Of a stretch of 64,000 bases of DNA, positions 1-8,395 are shown one piece after another. The stretch is from positions 2,604,001 through 2,668,000 of the forward strand of contig OZ255707.1 of NCBI GenBank assembly GCA_965277075.1. The letters are read 5' to 3'. This DNA comes from Lustribacter sp965277075. Lineage in GTDB: Bacteria; Vulcanimicrobiota; Vulcanimicrobiia; Vulcanimicrobiales; Vulcanimicrobiaceae. The position numbers and the translations under genes were made by a program. Position 1 is the first letter of the stretch, and each line of letters begins with the position of its first letter. The notes under the pieces were generated by a model. That model was not told the origin of the DNA and did no database searches. It worked only from the letters and a program-made list of their open reading frames with translations.

Positions 1-2849
1 AAGCGATGAACGTACACATCCTTCATCTGTCCGATCCTATATGCCCGGTCCGACGCCTGATTTTCTACTGCCGGATTCCACCAGCGATCGAAATGGAACA
101 CGTGATTCGCACGCGTCAATGTCAGACCCGTTCCGCCGGCACGTAAGGAGAGGATGAAGGCGTGCGGTGCGCCTGCCTCATGTTGGAATCGCTCGACCAT
201 TTCATCACGAGCTTTCCTCGCGGTGCCGCCGTGCAAATAGAACACTTCTTTCCCGGTCGTCTCTTGCAAATGGCGCTGCAGCAATTCGGCCATCTCGGTA
301 AACTGCGTGAAGACCAACGCGCGTTCGCTGGATTCGACCACTTCATCGAGCATCTCGGTGAGTCGTGCAAGCTTACCGGACCGGTTCTCCAATGTCGAGC
401 CATCATGCAAAAAATTCGCCGGATGGTTCGCGATCTGCTTGAGTTTCATGATCGTCGCGAAGATGAGCCCACGGCGTTCAATGCCGTCGAGTTCATCGAG
501 CTGCCGATCGACGTCGCGTAGGACGGCCGCGTAGAGCGTGGCCTGCTCCTTCGTCAACTGGCAATACACTTTCAAGTCGCGCTTCTTCGGTAAGTCGGGT
601 GCGATCGCGGGATCGCTCTTGAGCCGGCGCAGCACGAATGGCGCGGTCATGCGCTTGAGCTGCGCTTCTGCCGCCGCGTCGTTATACGTCGTGATCGGAA
701 TGTGAAAGTTTTTGCGGAACGACGCTGCGTCGCCGAGCAGACCGGGATTGAGGAATTCCATCAAGGCCCACAAATCGCCGACGTGATTCTCCACCGGCGT
801 ACCGGTGAGCGCAATGCGAAAGCCGGCGCACAATCCGCGCAGCGCGACCGACTGTTTCGTGTGCGGGTTCTTCACGTTTTGCGCCTCATCGAGCACGATG
901 CCGCGCCACGGCTGCTTTGCCAGCAGCGCCGCATCGCGTGTTGCGACATTGTAGCTGGTCATAACGACCGCCACGCCGCCGCGCTTTGGTACGATACGCC
1001 CGCTGCGCGAACGTTCCGCGCCGTGATGGACGATCAACGGCAGATCGGGTGTGAAGCGCGCAGCCTCACGTTCCCAGTTGCCGATCACCGACGTCGGGCA
1101 CACGAGCAGCACCGGGGTCGACGGATCGTCTTCCCAATCGCGCGCGATCAGGGCGAGCGTCGTGATGCTCTTGCCCAGACCCATGTCGTCGGCCAAGCAC
1201 GCGCCGAGTCCCAGTCGCGAAAGAAACGAGAGCCAACTGTAGCCGCGAACTTGGTAGTGGCGTAGTTCGCCCGTGAGCAGCGACGGAACCGGTTCTTGCG
1301 CGAACGTGCTGCGCCCGGTGAGCCGGTCGATCACAGATCCGGCTCTGCCCGTGCCTGTCACCTCGTCGACCGTCAACTCGGCCGCCGGCCCACGACCCGT
1401 CCAAGCCATCCTCGCAACGTCGCCGAGCCGCGCACGTTGCTCGCGCTTCGCGACGAGTTCGAGCGCCGATGCGATCTGTTGCGCTTCGATCACCACCCAC
1501 TGCCCGCGGATCTTCACCAGCGGTGTTTTGAGGCGCGCGAGTTCGTTCAGTTCGCGCATCGAGAGCGCACGGCCGCCGAGCGCCGCCGACCAATCGATGG
1601 AGACGATCTCGTCGAGACCCAGGCGCGCACCACTCGAAGCAGTCTTCGTCGATGCGACCTTGGCGCGAACCGTCAGCTTCGTGCGCGCGCCGTTCGCCGT
1701 CCACCAAGTCGGAACGAGAACGCCGCAGCCGACACCGTCGAGACGGGCGTATTCCTCAGCGAGAAAGCGATGCGCATCCGCGTCGTCGAGTTCGTACCCG
1801 AGCGGCTTTTTGTGGCGCAACGCGCTTTCGATCGCGGGCACGATGCGTGCGGCTCTGCCGATCGCCGACAAGAATGTGGCGCGTAAGGCGACGTTCTTCC
1901 AGGCGGTCTCGACATCGACGAGGAGGCTCGGGTCAGCGTGTGCCTGCAAGAGAAAGCGCACGAACCACCGCGGCTGCTCGCCCGTCGGTTCTTCGAGACG
2001 AAAACAGAGGCGATACTCGCCGTCATCGCCGGCGGTTGATTCGCTGACCCACGCATCGAGGTGCTTGCGGAACGTGGCGTCAGCGGGCGCGAACGCCACC
2101 GCCGCGTCGTCGTGCCGCAGCGACTGCAGCCAACGATCGTGGGGCGTATCGGCCGGCGTCCGCGCGCCGTCGGCGGCGGCCTTGCGAACGAGCGCATCGA
2201 CGACGAGGTCGACGACCGGGCGTGCGATCTCGATGGGCGGGATCTTCGGCTCCGGAGCTTGTGCGGGACCGAGCGCGCGACACGCGGCAGGCATCGGTTC
2301 CGCGATGGTGGTGAGACGCTTCCGACGCACGGCGTCGAGGCGCGGCGTCCAGCGCGCGAGGAGCCGCTCGCGGTTTCCGTTTCGTTCTGCTCGTAACGTC
2401 GGCAGATACGCATGCTCGGCGACGAGTTGCGCGGCGAATCGTGCGAGCCGAACCCAGTACTGCAGATCGTCGCCGATTGCCAGACCCGGCGCGAGCAACG
2501 ATCGCCCACCGCAGCCGCGGAGCAACGCGATCGCCGCTTCAGGAGAAAGCGGCAAAACGTCGACGGCATGCGGCGCGACGACGACGTTTCCAACGTTCGG
2601 AGCGTCGGCGGAGCCGCCGACCAACGTTGATGACGGAATCGCCCGACCGTCAGTCGACGGCAGCCACAGAACGAATTCGTTGTCGGTGCGCGGGGCGATC
2701 CGCGTGCCCGGCGTGAACATGTTGATGCGCGCGAGTTCCGTTGCGAGAACGCTGTGCGAAACAAAGCCGGACGGCCGTTGTGTCGCCGGCAGCGACTCGC
2801 CCCAAAGGAGCAGTTCGCCACCGTAGAATCCGGCGTGTAGCAGAATCAA
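1..2849 (-). CDS. SNF2-family DNA helicase/translocase, cut by the left window edge
   Basis: ATP-dependent helicase or nucleic-acid translocase of the SNF2/Rad54 superfamily 2 type. The reading frame is open from a TTG at 2849 to the edge, about 949 codons. The N-terminal part begins LILLHAGFYGGELLLWGE, as in bacterial SNF2 proteins that carry an accessory domain before the motor. Walker A lies near 1200-1165 (DDMGLGKS), and the Walker B DEAQ box lies near 890. Motif VI (QASDRAYRIGQ) lies near 60-28, so only the extreme C-terminus is missing. The start is uncertain: the frame stays open to 2900 but holds no clear ribosome binding site. Typical proteins of this kind are 950-1100 residues. The cellular role in bacteria is usually unknown; DNA repair or transcription recycling are possibilities. 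Confidence 0.93.
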   Translation of the reverse strand, partial: MILLHAGFYGGELLLWGESLPATQRPSGFVSHSVLATELARINMFTPGTRIAPRTDNEFVLWLPSTDGRAIPSSTLVGGSADAPNVGNVVVAPHAVDVLPLSPEAAIALLRGCGGRSLLAPGLAIGDDLQYWVRLARFAAQLVAEHAYLPTLRAERNGNRERLLARWTPRLDAVRRKRLTTIAEPMPAACRALGPAQAPEPKIPPIEIARPVVDLVVDALVRKAAADGARTPADTPHDRWLQSLRHDDAAVAFAPADATFRKHLDAWVSESTAGDDGEYRLCFRLEEPTGEQPRWFVRFLLQAHADPSLLVDVETAWKNVALRATFLSAIGRAARIVPAIESALRHKKPLGYELDDADAHRFLAEEYARLDGVGCGVLVPTWWTANGARTKLTVRAKVASTKTASSGARLGLDEIVSIDWSAALGGRALSMRELNELARLKTPLVKIRGQWVVIEAQQIASALELVAKREQRARLGDVARMAWTGRGPAAELTVDEVTGTGRAGSVIDRLTGRSTFAQEPVPSLLTGELRHYQVRGYSWLSFLSRLGLGACLADDMGLGKSITTLALIARDWEDDPSTPVLLVCPTSVIGNWEREAARFTPDLPLIVHHGAERSRSGRIVPKRGGVAVVMTSYNVATRDAALLAKQPWRGIVLDEAQNVKNPHTKQSVALRGLCAGFRIALTGTPVENHVGDLWALMEFLNPGLLGDAASFRKNFHIPITTYNDAAAEAQLKRMTAPFVLRRLKSDPAIAPDLPKKRDLKVYCQLTKEQATLYAAVLRDVDRQLDELDGIERRGLIFATIMKLKQIANHPANFLHDGSTLENRSGKLARLTEMLDEVVESSERALVFTQFTEMAELLQRHLQETTGKEVFYLHGGTARKARDEMVERFQHEAGAPHAFILSLRAGGTGLTLTRANHVFHFDRWWNPAVENQASDRAYRIGQMKDVYVHR

Positions 2850-2900
2850 GTTGACGGGCTCAGCCCCGCCTTCTGCGCGAAAAACGTTTGAGCTCGTCGA

Positions 2901-3035
2901 TCACGGTCGGCAGGAACGTCGCCCCTCTCGGATCATGCGCGCGACCGCATCGCCAGGGCTACGCCGGATCGGTTGCGGTCTCGCGACGGGCATCCCGTGC
3001 TTGGTGATCGTTACGACCTCACCGCCCGTTTTCAC
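2901..3035 (-). pseudogene. Phd/YefM-like antitoxin remnant
   Basis: A 44-codon frame from GTG 3035 contains GGEVVTITKHGMPVAR, the signature centre of Phd/YefM antitoxins (a strand, then KHGxPVA). The usual N-terminal DNA-binding part of about 25 residues is missing. The frame stays open for about 20 codons upstream without any ATG, GTG or TTG. After DAVARMIREG the frame ends quickly. A one-base shift at the GGGG run near 2920 would continue into a Leu/Val-rich tail ending near 2861. Truncation at the front and a probable frameshift at the back suggest a decayed gene. A very short functional antitoxin is the alternative. Confidence 0.35.
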
Positions 3036-3171
3036 GATTATGGTCTCCGGCTCGATGCTGTTGCGGCATATTGTAGAAAAGGAACCCGGTTACCGCCTTG
3101 CGGTTAACGCTAGGCGTGATATCATATCGTGCTCTTTGTGCGACGTCGCGCCTCCAAGCGGCTCGCCCCGT

Positions 3172-3276
3172 ATGCCAAGGCCGCGCTCAACAAGCTCGCA
3201 CCCAGGGGAGTTGCTGTTGGAAGAGTTTTTGAAACCGCTCGGGATGACGTCGCATGCCTTAGCAATTGCGGTGCGC
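3172..3276 (+). pseudogene. higA antitoxin fragment (N-terminal 35 residues)
   Basis: From ATG 3172 the frame reads MPRPRSTSSHPGELLLEEFL and continues KPLGMTSHALAIAV. This is the characteristic beginning of HigA antitoxins (HPGExLxEEFLxPLGxTxxxLA, start of the XRE helix-turn-helix). The match stops abruptly at about 3276, two bases before the stop codon of the opposite-strand pntA gene. No recognition helix or C-terminus follows, and no HigB toxin is visible on either side. The gene therefore looks cut by a deletion or rearrangement whose breakpoint is the pntA end. Together with the Phd-like piece it accounts for most of the otherwise gene-free stretch 2850-3277. Confidence 0.5.
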
Positions 3277-3277
3277 G

Positions 3278-4417
3278 TTATGCTGGTTTGGCGAGGGCGT
3301 CGAGCGTGGGTTTGTGGACGATCGCGCCGTCGCGCACGATCGTTGTGCCGGCGATGATTTCGTCGCTCATGTCGAGCGCGAGCGCGTTGTCTTTGATGAT
3401 GTAGTCCAGCAGCGTCTGCACGTTCTTCGCGTAGAGTTGACTCGCGTCGGCCGGCACCGTCGAGGGCAAGTTGACAGCACCGATGATCGCGACGCCGTTC
3501 GGGCTCGTCACCGTCTCGCCGGCCTTCGTCAACTCGCAGTTGCCGCCGGTCTCCGCCGCCAGGTCGACGATCACGCTACCCGGCGCCATCGCCGCGACCG
3601 CTTCCGCTGAAATCAGTACGGGCGCTTTGCGGCCGGGCACGGCGGCCGTCGTGATCACGACGTCGCTCCCACCGATCGCTTTGATCATGCCGAGCCGCTG
3701 TTTTTCGAGCGCCTCGGGTGAGAGCTCTTTCGCGTAGCCGCCCTGACCCTCGCCGCTCTCGCCGACGTCGATCTCCAAGAACTTTGCGCCGAGCGACTGC
3801 ACTTGTTCTTTCACCGCCGCGCGCGTGTCATACGCGGTCACGATCGCGCCGAGGCGTTTGCACGTCGCGATCGCTTGCAGTCCCGCGACGCCCGCGCCGA
3901 TCACGAGCGCCTTCGCCGGTTTGATCGTGCCCGCGGCCGTCGTGAGCATCGGAAAGAATTTCGGCAGCGCGACCGCGGCGAGCAGCGCGGCTTTGTAGCC
4001 GCCGATGTTCGCTTGCGATGAGAGTGCGTCCATCGCTTGCGCTTTCGTCGTGCGCGGGATCGCGTCCATCGAGAGCGCGGTGAGTCCGCGCTGCGCGTAA
4101 CGTTCGACCGAGCGCGGATCGCCGAGCGGTGCGAGAAAGCCGATCACCATCGCGCCTTTGCGCATAGCGTCGAGTTCGGCGTCATCCGGTGCCGCCACGC
4201 GCACGACGATGTCGGCGTCGCGCACGAGTTCGTCGTACGACGCCGCAACCGCGGCGTCGGCGCCCGTGTAGGCTTCATCCGTGTATCCGGCGCTCGCGCC
4301 GGCGTCGTGCTCGACCGCGACGGTGCTGCCGCTCTTGATCAGTTTTCCGACGATATCCGGGGTCAGCGCGACGCGCCGTTCCCCGGGCGCCCGCTCGTGC
4401 GGTACGGCGATTTTCAT
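3278..4417 (-). CDS. pntA: NAD(P) transhydrogenase alpha subunit, NAD-binding part
   Basis: This is the soluble NAD(H)-binding domain I of proton-translocating transhydrogenase, related to alanine dehydrogenase. It begins MKIAVPHERAPGERRVALTP, typical of the family. The Rossmann motif VIGAGVAGLQAIATCKRLGA lies around residues 168-187, followed by AYDTR. The RQD-loop region is represented by QVQSLGAKFLEID and the family end by SQLYAKNVQTLLDYI. At 379 residues it matches the split PntAA form, which lacks membrane helices and needs PntAB and PntB. Neither partner lies beside it: downstream is antitoxin debris and upstream, 68 bp away, is a monooxygenase. The complex can only work if the partners are encoded elsewhere. 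Confidence 0.9.
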   Translation of the reverse strand: MKIAVPHERAPGERRVALTPDIVGKLIKSGSTVAVEHDAGASAGYTDEAYTGADAAVAASYDELVRDADIVVRVAAPDDAELDAMRKGAMVIGFLAPLGDPRSVERYAQRGLTALSMDAIPRTTKAQAMDALSSQANIGGYKAALLAAVALPKFFPMLTTAAGTIKPAKALVIGAGVAGLQAIATCKRLGAIVTAYDTRAAVKEQVQSLGAKFLEIDVGESGEGQGGYAKELSPEALEKQRLGMIKAIGGSDVVITTAAVPGRKAPVLISAEAVAAMAPGSVIVDLAAETGGNCELTKAGETVTSPNGVAIIGAVNLPSTVPADASQLYAKNVQTLLDYIIKDNALALDMSDEIIAGTTIVRDGAIVHKPTLDALAKPA

Positions 4418-4485
4418 GACCTCACCCCAATAGCGTTTCGGCTGCTCGGTCCCTTCGACGCCCCAGACGTAGTTCGGATTTGATT

Positions 4486-6129
4486 TCAGGCGTCGACCGT
4501 GCGTCGCGGAGCGCGGCGTGCGGAGATGCGCGGGCCGGCTCCGCGGACCGTCGCGATCACGCTTGCGATGTCGTCGCCGTGCGCGTCACCGCGCCACGCG
4601 ACGTGTCCGTCCGGACGTACGAGCGCGAGCGGTGCGCCGTAGAGCGCGGCGGCTGCATCGTTCGCGATGCGGTGAACGTCCAGCGGCAGGCCCTGTTGGG
4701 CCGCTTCATTTTGGACGGCCGCGGCCTCCGCATCGCCGAATGCGAGCAGCGTGAAGCGCGCTCCGAAGAGATCGAGGGTCGAACGGCCCGGCGCGAGCCA
4801 CACGTGCGGCGCGCGCGCTCCAGGATGCGCCGTTTGATCGTACGCGATCGGATCGTCTTCGGGGCGCGGACTGCCGTCCGGCACGACGATCGGTGAGGGA
4901 TCGTAAACGTAGCCGAGGTGCACGCCCAGCGGATGCCACGCCTTCTCGTTTTCCGCGACGAGCCGCGCGCCGAGTTCGGCGCGCACGCGCGCTCCGGCCG
5001 CGGTCGGTTCTTCGATCTCCCGGAAGCGCGTGCCGCCGGTCAAGCGATAGTAGTTGCGCAGCGACTCTTCCGCTGCGCGCGCGCACGCCGGGCGCCGTTC
5101 GATGTCGTACGAATCGACCAGTGCCGCGCCGCCCCAGCCCTGCACGAGCGCGGTCAGTTTCCAGCCGAGATCGAACGCGTCGCCGATGCCGGTATTCATC
5201 CCGAGCCCGCCGTTGGGCGGATGCGCGTGCGACGCATCGCCGGCGAGAAACACGCGGCCGTCGGAGAAGCGATCCGCGACCATCATCTTGCGTTCCCAGT
5301 AGCTGATGTCTTCGATCGTGAACGGCACGTCGTCACCGATCCCGCGCCGCAGTGCCGCCTCGACATCGATCGCGCGCACGTCAGTCTCGCTCGACCCGAT
5401 CAGTTGCAAGCGGTACAGATCGTAGCCGTCGATCGTCGTGAGCACGCCCCACGTGCCGTCCGGGCCGATGAAGACGTAGCGATACGCGTCGCCCTTGTCG
5501 TGCGTCGCGAGCAAGTGCGGAAGGCGCACGTAGACGCTCATCGCCAGATCGAGAAACGGCCGGCCGCGCATGCCGATGCCGAGCGCCGCGCGCACCTTGC
5601 TGGCATACCCGTCGGCGGCGACGAGATAGTCGGCGCGCACCGTCTCGTGCACTCCCGTCGCGCGATCGAGCAGGATCGCCGTGATGCCGTCGTCATCTTG
5701 CTCGAACGACACGAGTTCGCTCTCGTAGCGCAATTCCACGTGCTCGAAGCGGCGCACGTAGCGCTGCAATATCGGATCGAACCACGTTTGCGGACAGTGG
5801 ATGTCGCGCTCCGGACTCTCCGGTTCGTGGCGCGCTTCGGCGAGCGTCGGCAGCGGCACGCGCCCGAGCGCGTAGCCGCGCAACGTCGTGACGAACGCGC
5901 TGTCCATGTCGTGGTCGTGCGGGAAGCCCCAGTTCCAAATCTCATCGGAGATGCCGAGCTGGCGGCAGAACTCCATCGTCCGCACACTAACCTGAATCAT
6001 CTTCGCGGAATCGAGCCGGTCGGGACGCTTTTCGACCAGCAGCGTTTCGATGCCGCGCCGGCCGAGGTCCGCAGCCGTCGCCAAGCCGATCGGACCACCG
6101 CCGGCGATGAGTACGGGAATCCGGCGCAT
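4486..6129 (-). CDS. FAD-dependent aromatic-ring monooxygenase (MhpA/PheA type)
   Basis: A 547-residue group A flavoprotein monooxygenase, expected to hydroxylate a phenolic or polyketide-like ring with NAD(P)H and O2. The N-terminal dinucleotide fold has GGGPIGLATAADLGRRG at residues 10-26. The second FAD motif GRVFLAGDASHAHPPNGGLG falls near residues 290-310, followed by MNTGIGDAFDLGWKL. The C-terminal ~120 residues resemble the thioredoxin-like third domain of this family. The gene ends the MarR-headed operon, seven bases after the binding-protein gene. It fits a pathway that imports and oxidises an aromatic or cyclic compound. The substrate cannot be read from sequence. Confidence 0.88.
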   Translation of the reverse strand: MRRIPVLIAGGGPIGLATAADLGRRGIETLLVEKRPDRLDSAKMIQVSVRTMEFCRQLGISDEIWNWGFPHDHDMDSAFVTTLRGYALGRVPLPTLAEARHEPESPERDIHCPQTWFDPILQRYVRRFEHVELRYESELVSFEQDDDGITAILLDRATGVHETVRADYLVAADGYASKVRAALGIGMRGRPFLDLAMSVYVRLPHLLATHDKGDAYRYVFIGPDGTWGVLTTIDGYDLYRLQLIGSSETDVRAIDVEAALRRGIGDDVPFTIEDISYWERKMMVADRFSDGRVFLAGDASHAHPPNGGLGMNTGIGDAFDLGWKLTALVQGWGGAALVDSYDIERRPACARAAEESLRNYYRLTGGTRFREIEEPTAAGARVRAELGARLVAENEKAWHPLGVHLGYVYDPSPIVVPDGSPRPEDDPIAYDQTAHPGARAPHVWLAPGRSTLDLFGARFTLLAFGDAEAAAVQNEAAQQGLPLDVHRIANDAAAALYGAPLALVRPDGHVAWRGDAHGDDIASVIATVRGAGPRISARRAPRRTVDA

Positions 6130-6136
6130 GACGGTA

Positions 6137-7306
6137 TTACTTCAAACGGCCGCCGGGACGGCTCGCGTTGACGAACGTCGTGCCGTCGTAGCGCAAAATC
6201 ACGCAGGCGTTCTCGCCGATGCCGCGTTGCGAACCGTCCGAGAAATCGTAGACGCCGTTGATGCCGACCCAGCCGTGCAGATGTTCGATGTAATCGCGCA
6301 CCGCTTCGGGCGTTGTATCCGGGCCGAGCTTCTTGTACGCATCGATGATGATCAGCGCGGGATCCCAGGCCATCGTCGCGGTGAGGTCCGGCCGCGTGTT
6401 CGCTGCGCGGAACGCGGCGAAGTAGGTCGCTTGCGCGTCGTGAATCGGTCCGGGCAACGCACCGCCTTCGGCGATCGAACGCGGCGAGGGAAAGTAGAGC
6501 TCCTTCGGCAGGAACGCTTTGTATTGCGCGAGCTGCGCGTAGACTTCGTTCGCATTGCCGCCCATGATCGGCAGGTCGAGACCGGCGTCGTGCGCGTTGC
6601 GCAGCAGCGTCCCGAAGCCCGTGCCCGCGGTCCAGAAAATGACGGCTTGCGGCTGCGCGCTCTTCATCCGCTCGATCTGCGCCGCGACGCTGATGTCGGT
6701 GACGTTGAAGTGCTCTTTGTCGACCAGCGTCATCGATTTGAATTCGGGCCGCTGCATCGCCGTCGCGACCGCGTTCTCGACGTCCTGACCGCTCGCGTCG
6801 GTCGAACTCATGAACGCGAATTTCGTCCAGCCCTTTTCTTTGAAGAAACGCAGCATCGACGGCGCCATGCTCTCGGTGCCGACGTTGGCGGAGAACGCAT
6901 ATGCGTGCGCCGGCGGGTGAATGCCCGGCGTCAGACAGTACGTCACCGGTCCGTTCGCGCGCGTTACCGGAATGACCGCGCTGCACGTGGCGGTAAAGCC
7001 GGTCCCGAGGACGGCGGCCGGTTTGCGGCTCATGATTTGATTCATCGCTTGCACGGCCGTCGCGGGTACCGATGCGTCATCGACCACCACGAACTCGACC
7101 GGATGTCCGTTGATGCCGCCGCGCTTGTTCACGACGCCTTCGAGAATCTTCAGCGTCGCGGCTTCGCCCGTCCCGAGGAACGCGGCCGTGCCGGTGAGCG
7201 AGAGGATCGTGTCGATTTTTACCGGGTCGTTCGATGCGGCAGGTGCGGCGGTGGTCATTGCGCCGGCGATGATCGCGCCGACGATGATGCGGGCGAGATG
7301 CGTCAT
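6137..7306 (-). CDS. LivJ-like ABC substrate-binding protein (second of the operon)
   Basis: A 389-residue periplasmic binding protein of the branched-chain amino acid/amide type (type I fold). The start ATG 7306 overlaps the cupin stop by four bases and gives a signal peptide (MTHLARIIVGAIIAGAMTTA...APA). The mature protein opens with KIDTILSLTGTAAFLG, the usual first strand and ligand loop. It is a clear paralogue of the protein at 8392-9564: both share SLTG/PLSGxAAFLG, MSSTDASGQD/MSTDATGQD and the closing xGINGxY-F-xGxQRGI block. No permease or ATPase gene lies nearby, so it either serves a distant transporter or acts as a sensor. In this operon an aromatic acid is a reasonable ligand guess. 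Confidence 0.88.
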   Translation of the reverse strand: MTHLARIIVGAIIAGAMTTAAPAASNDPVKIDTILSLTGTAAFLGTGEAATLKILEGVVNKRGGINGHPVEFVVVDDASVPATAVQAMNQIMSRKPAAVLGTGFTATCSAVIPVTRANGPVTYCLTPGIHPPAHAYAFSANVGTESMAPSMLRFFKEKGWTKFAFMSSTDASGQDVENAVATAMQRPEFKSMTLVDKEHFNVTDISVAAQIERMKSAQPQAVIFWTAGTGFGTLLRNAHDAGLDLPIMGGNANEVYAQLAQYKAFLPKELYFPSPRSIAEGGALPGPIHDAQATYFAAFRAANTRPDLTATMAWDPALIIIDAYKKLGPDTTPEAVRDYIEHLHGWVGINGVYDFSDGSQRGIGENACVILRYDGTTFVNASRPGGRLK

Positions 7307-7827
7307 GACGAGCTCGTGGCCGACGGCGTGGCCCCAGCCGCGACGGCATGGCCGATTCCGAGCGGTAGCGCGTCGACCAACACGGCGGCGATCCGCGCGC
7401 GTGCCGTACCGCGATTCACCCACGCGTGCGCGGTGCCGCGTTGTATCATGACGTCCCCGGCTTTCATGTGGACGGTCGAATCGTCGAGATCCATATCGAT
7501 CTCGCCCTCGAGCACGATGACGTAATCGAGCGTCTCGGTGCGATGGTGCGCGACCGGATTGCCGGGCGGGAAGTCGATGATGCAAAAGCGCGTACCGTTG
7601 GGCGGCGGGGCGGCGCCGAGTTTACGTTCGCCCTCATCGACGATCGACTCGCCGCGCTCGATGTCGGCCGGCATTTGATCCGTCGACCACATCAGCGTTG
7701 AGACGATGCCCGGGTCGGGATATTTCTCGTTGCTCGCCGGCGCATCGATGACGATTTTCGAAACATCGCCGCCATCGTGACCCGTCACGATGCGCCGGAT
7801 GAGCGGGTAGGCTGGACGATCGGACAT
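7303..7827 (-). CDS. cupin-domain protein
   Basis: A 174-residue single-cupin protein. The first cupin motif is GNPVAHHRTETLDYVIVLEG, with His-His and Glu as likely metal ligands. The second is GDVMIQRGTAHAWVNRG, giving the last His. This layout fits a metal-dependent dioxygenase or isomerase-type cupin, or a small-molecule sensor. The N-terminal 70 residues resemble those of cupins found beside aromatic catabolic genes. It starts one base after the preceding gene's stop and overlaps the next start (ATGA), so translation is probably coupled. The exact reaction is not predictable. Confidence 0.85.
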   Translation of the reverse strand: MSDRPAYPLIRRIVTGHDGGDVSKIVIDAPASNEKYPDPGIVSTLMWSTDQMPADIERGESIVDEGERKLGAAPPPNGTRFCIIDFPPGNPVAHHRTETLDYVIVLEGEIDMDLDDSTVHMKAGDVMIQRGTAHAWVNRGTARARIAAVLVDALPLGIGHAVAAGATPSATSSS

Positions 7828-7828
7828 G

Positions 7829-8395
7829 TTAGAGCGCGCCTTTCAGGTTGAGCTCGGGCAACGGACGTTCGCCGCCCGGAACGGTCGCATCGAACGAATT
7901 GATCATCATCGCGGCCGTCGTGTAGAAACCGACAGCGCTGATCGCTTCGATCAGCACGTCGGTCCCGAATGCATCAAGCGCACGTGCGAAGGTCGCGTCG
8001 GAGAGACGTTTCGCGGTTTGGAGCTCGACGACAACATCGTAGGCGACCCGCTCGTCGTCGCGCTCGAACGGCGGCGGTTGACCGGAACGAATCGCCTCGA
8101 CGATCGGCGCTGCGAGCCCCGCTTTGCGGGCCGCGCCTTCGTGCTGGTACCACTCGTATTGCGCCGTCCAATGCCGCGCGATCACCAGGATCATCAACTC
8201 GAACAAGCGGCGGTCGAGTTTTCCGTGCAGGCGCAGCGCATTGCCGAGCTGGTTCGACGCGTCGGCGACGTCGGGGAGCCGAATCCAATAGGCGAACGGA
8301 CCGCCGAGGATGCCGCGGGTGCCTTTGATCGCGCCGGCGATCTCGGCTTGCCGCGGGCTCATCTCGTTCTCGGCCAGCTCGGGTATCCGGCTCAT
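7829..8395 (-). CDS. carboxymuconolactone-decarboxylase-family protein
   Basis: A 188-residue all-helical protein of the CMD/AhpD-like family. The start ATG 8395 overlaps the upstream stop by four bases (ATGA), which is why it is preferred over longer forms. The family core is LRLHGKLDRRLFELMILVIA followed by RHWTAQYEWYQHE. This stretch normally carries the active-site residues and the trimer contacts. No CxxC of the peroxidase-like AhpD branch is present, so decarboxylase- or lactonase-like chemistry on a ring-cleavage product is more likely than peroxide reduction. Its place between a cupin and a binding protein supports a catabolic role. Confidence 0.85.
   Translation of the reverse strand: MSRIPELAENEMSPRQAEIAGAIKGTRGILGGPFAYWIRLPDVADASNQLGNALRLHGKLDRRLFELMILVIARHWTAQYEWYQHEGAARKAGLAAPIVEAIRSGQPPPFERDDERVAYDVVVELQTAKRLSDATFARALDAFGTDVLIEAISAVGFYTTAAMMINSFDATVPGGERPLPELNLKGAL

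Noticed and set aside
1273..2826. 517-codon open frame on the plus strand opposite the helicase gene
   Set aside because: Composition is Arg/Ser/Ala-rich with no motif; the opposite strand carries clear helicase motifs in one continuous frame.
7307..7585. N-terminal extension of the second LivJ-like protein
   Set aside because: It overlaps the cupin gene and would bury the signal peptide; the ATGA overlap at 7306 marks the real start.
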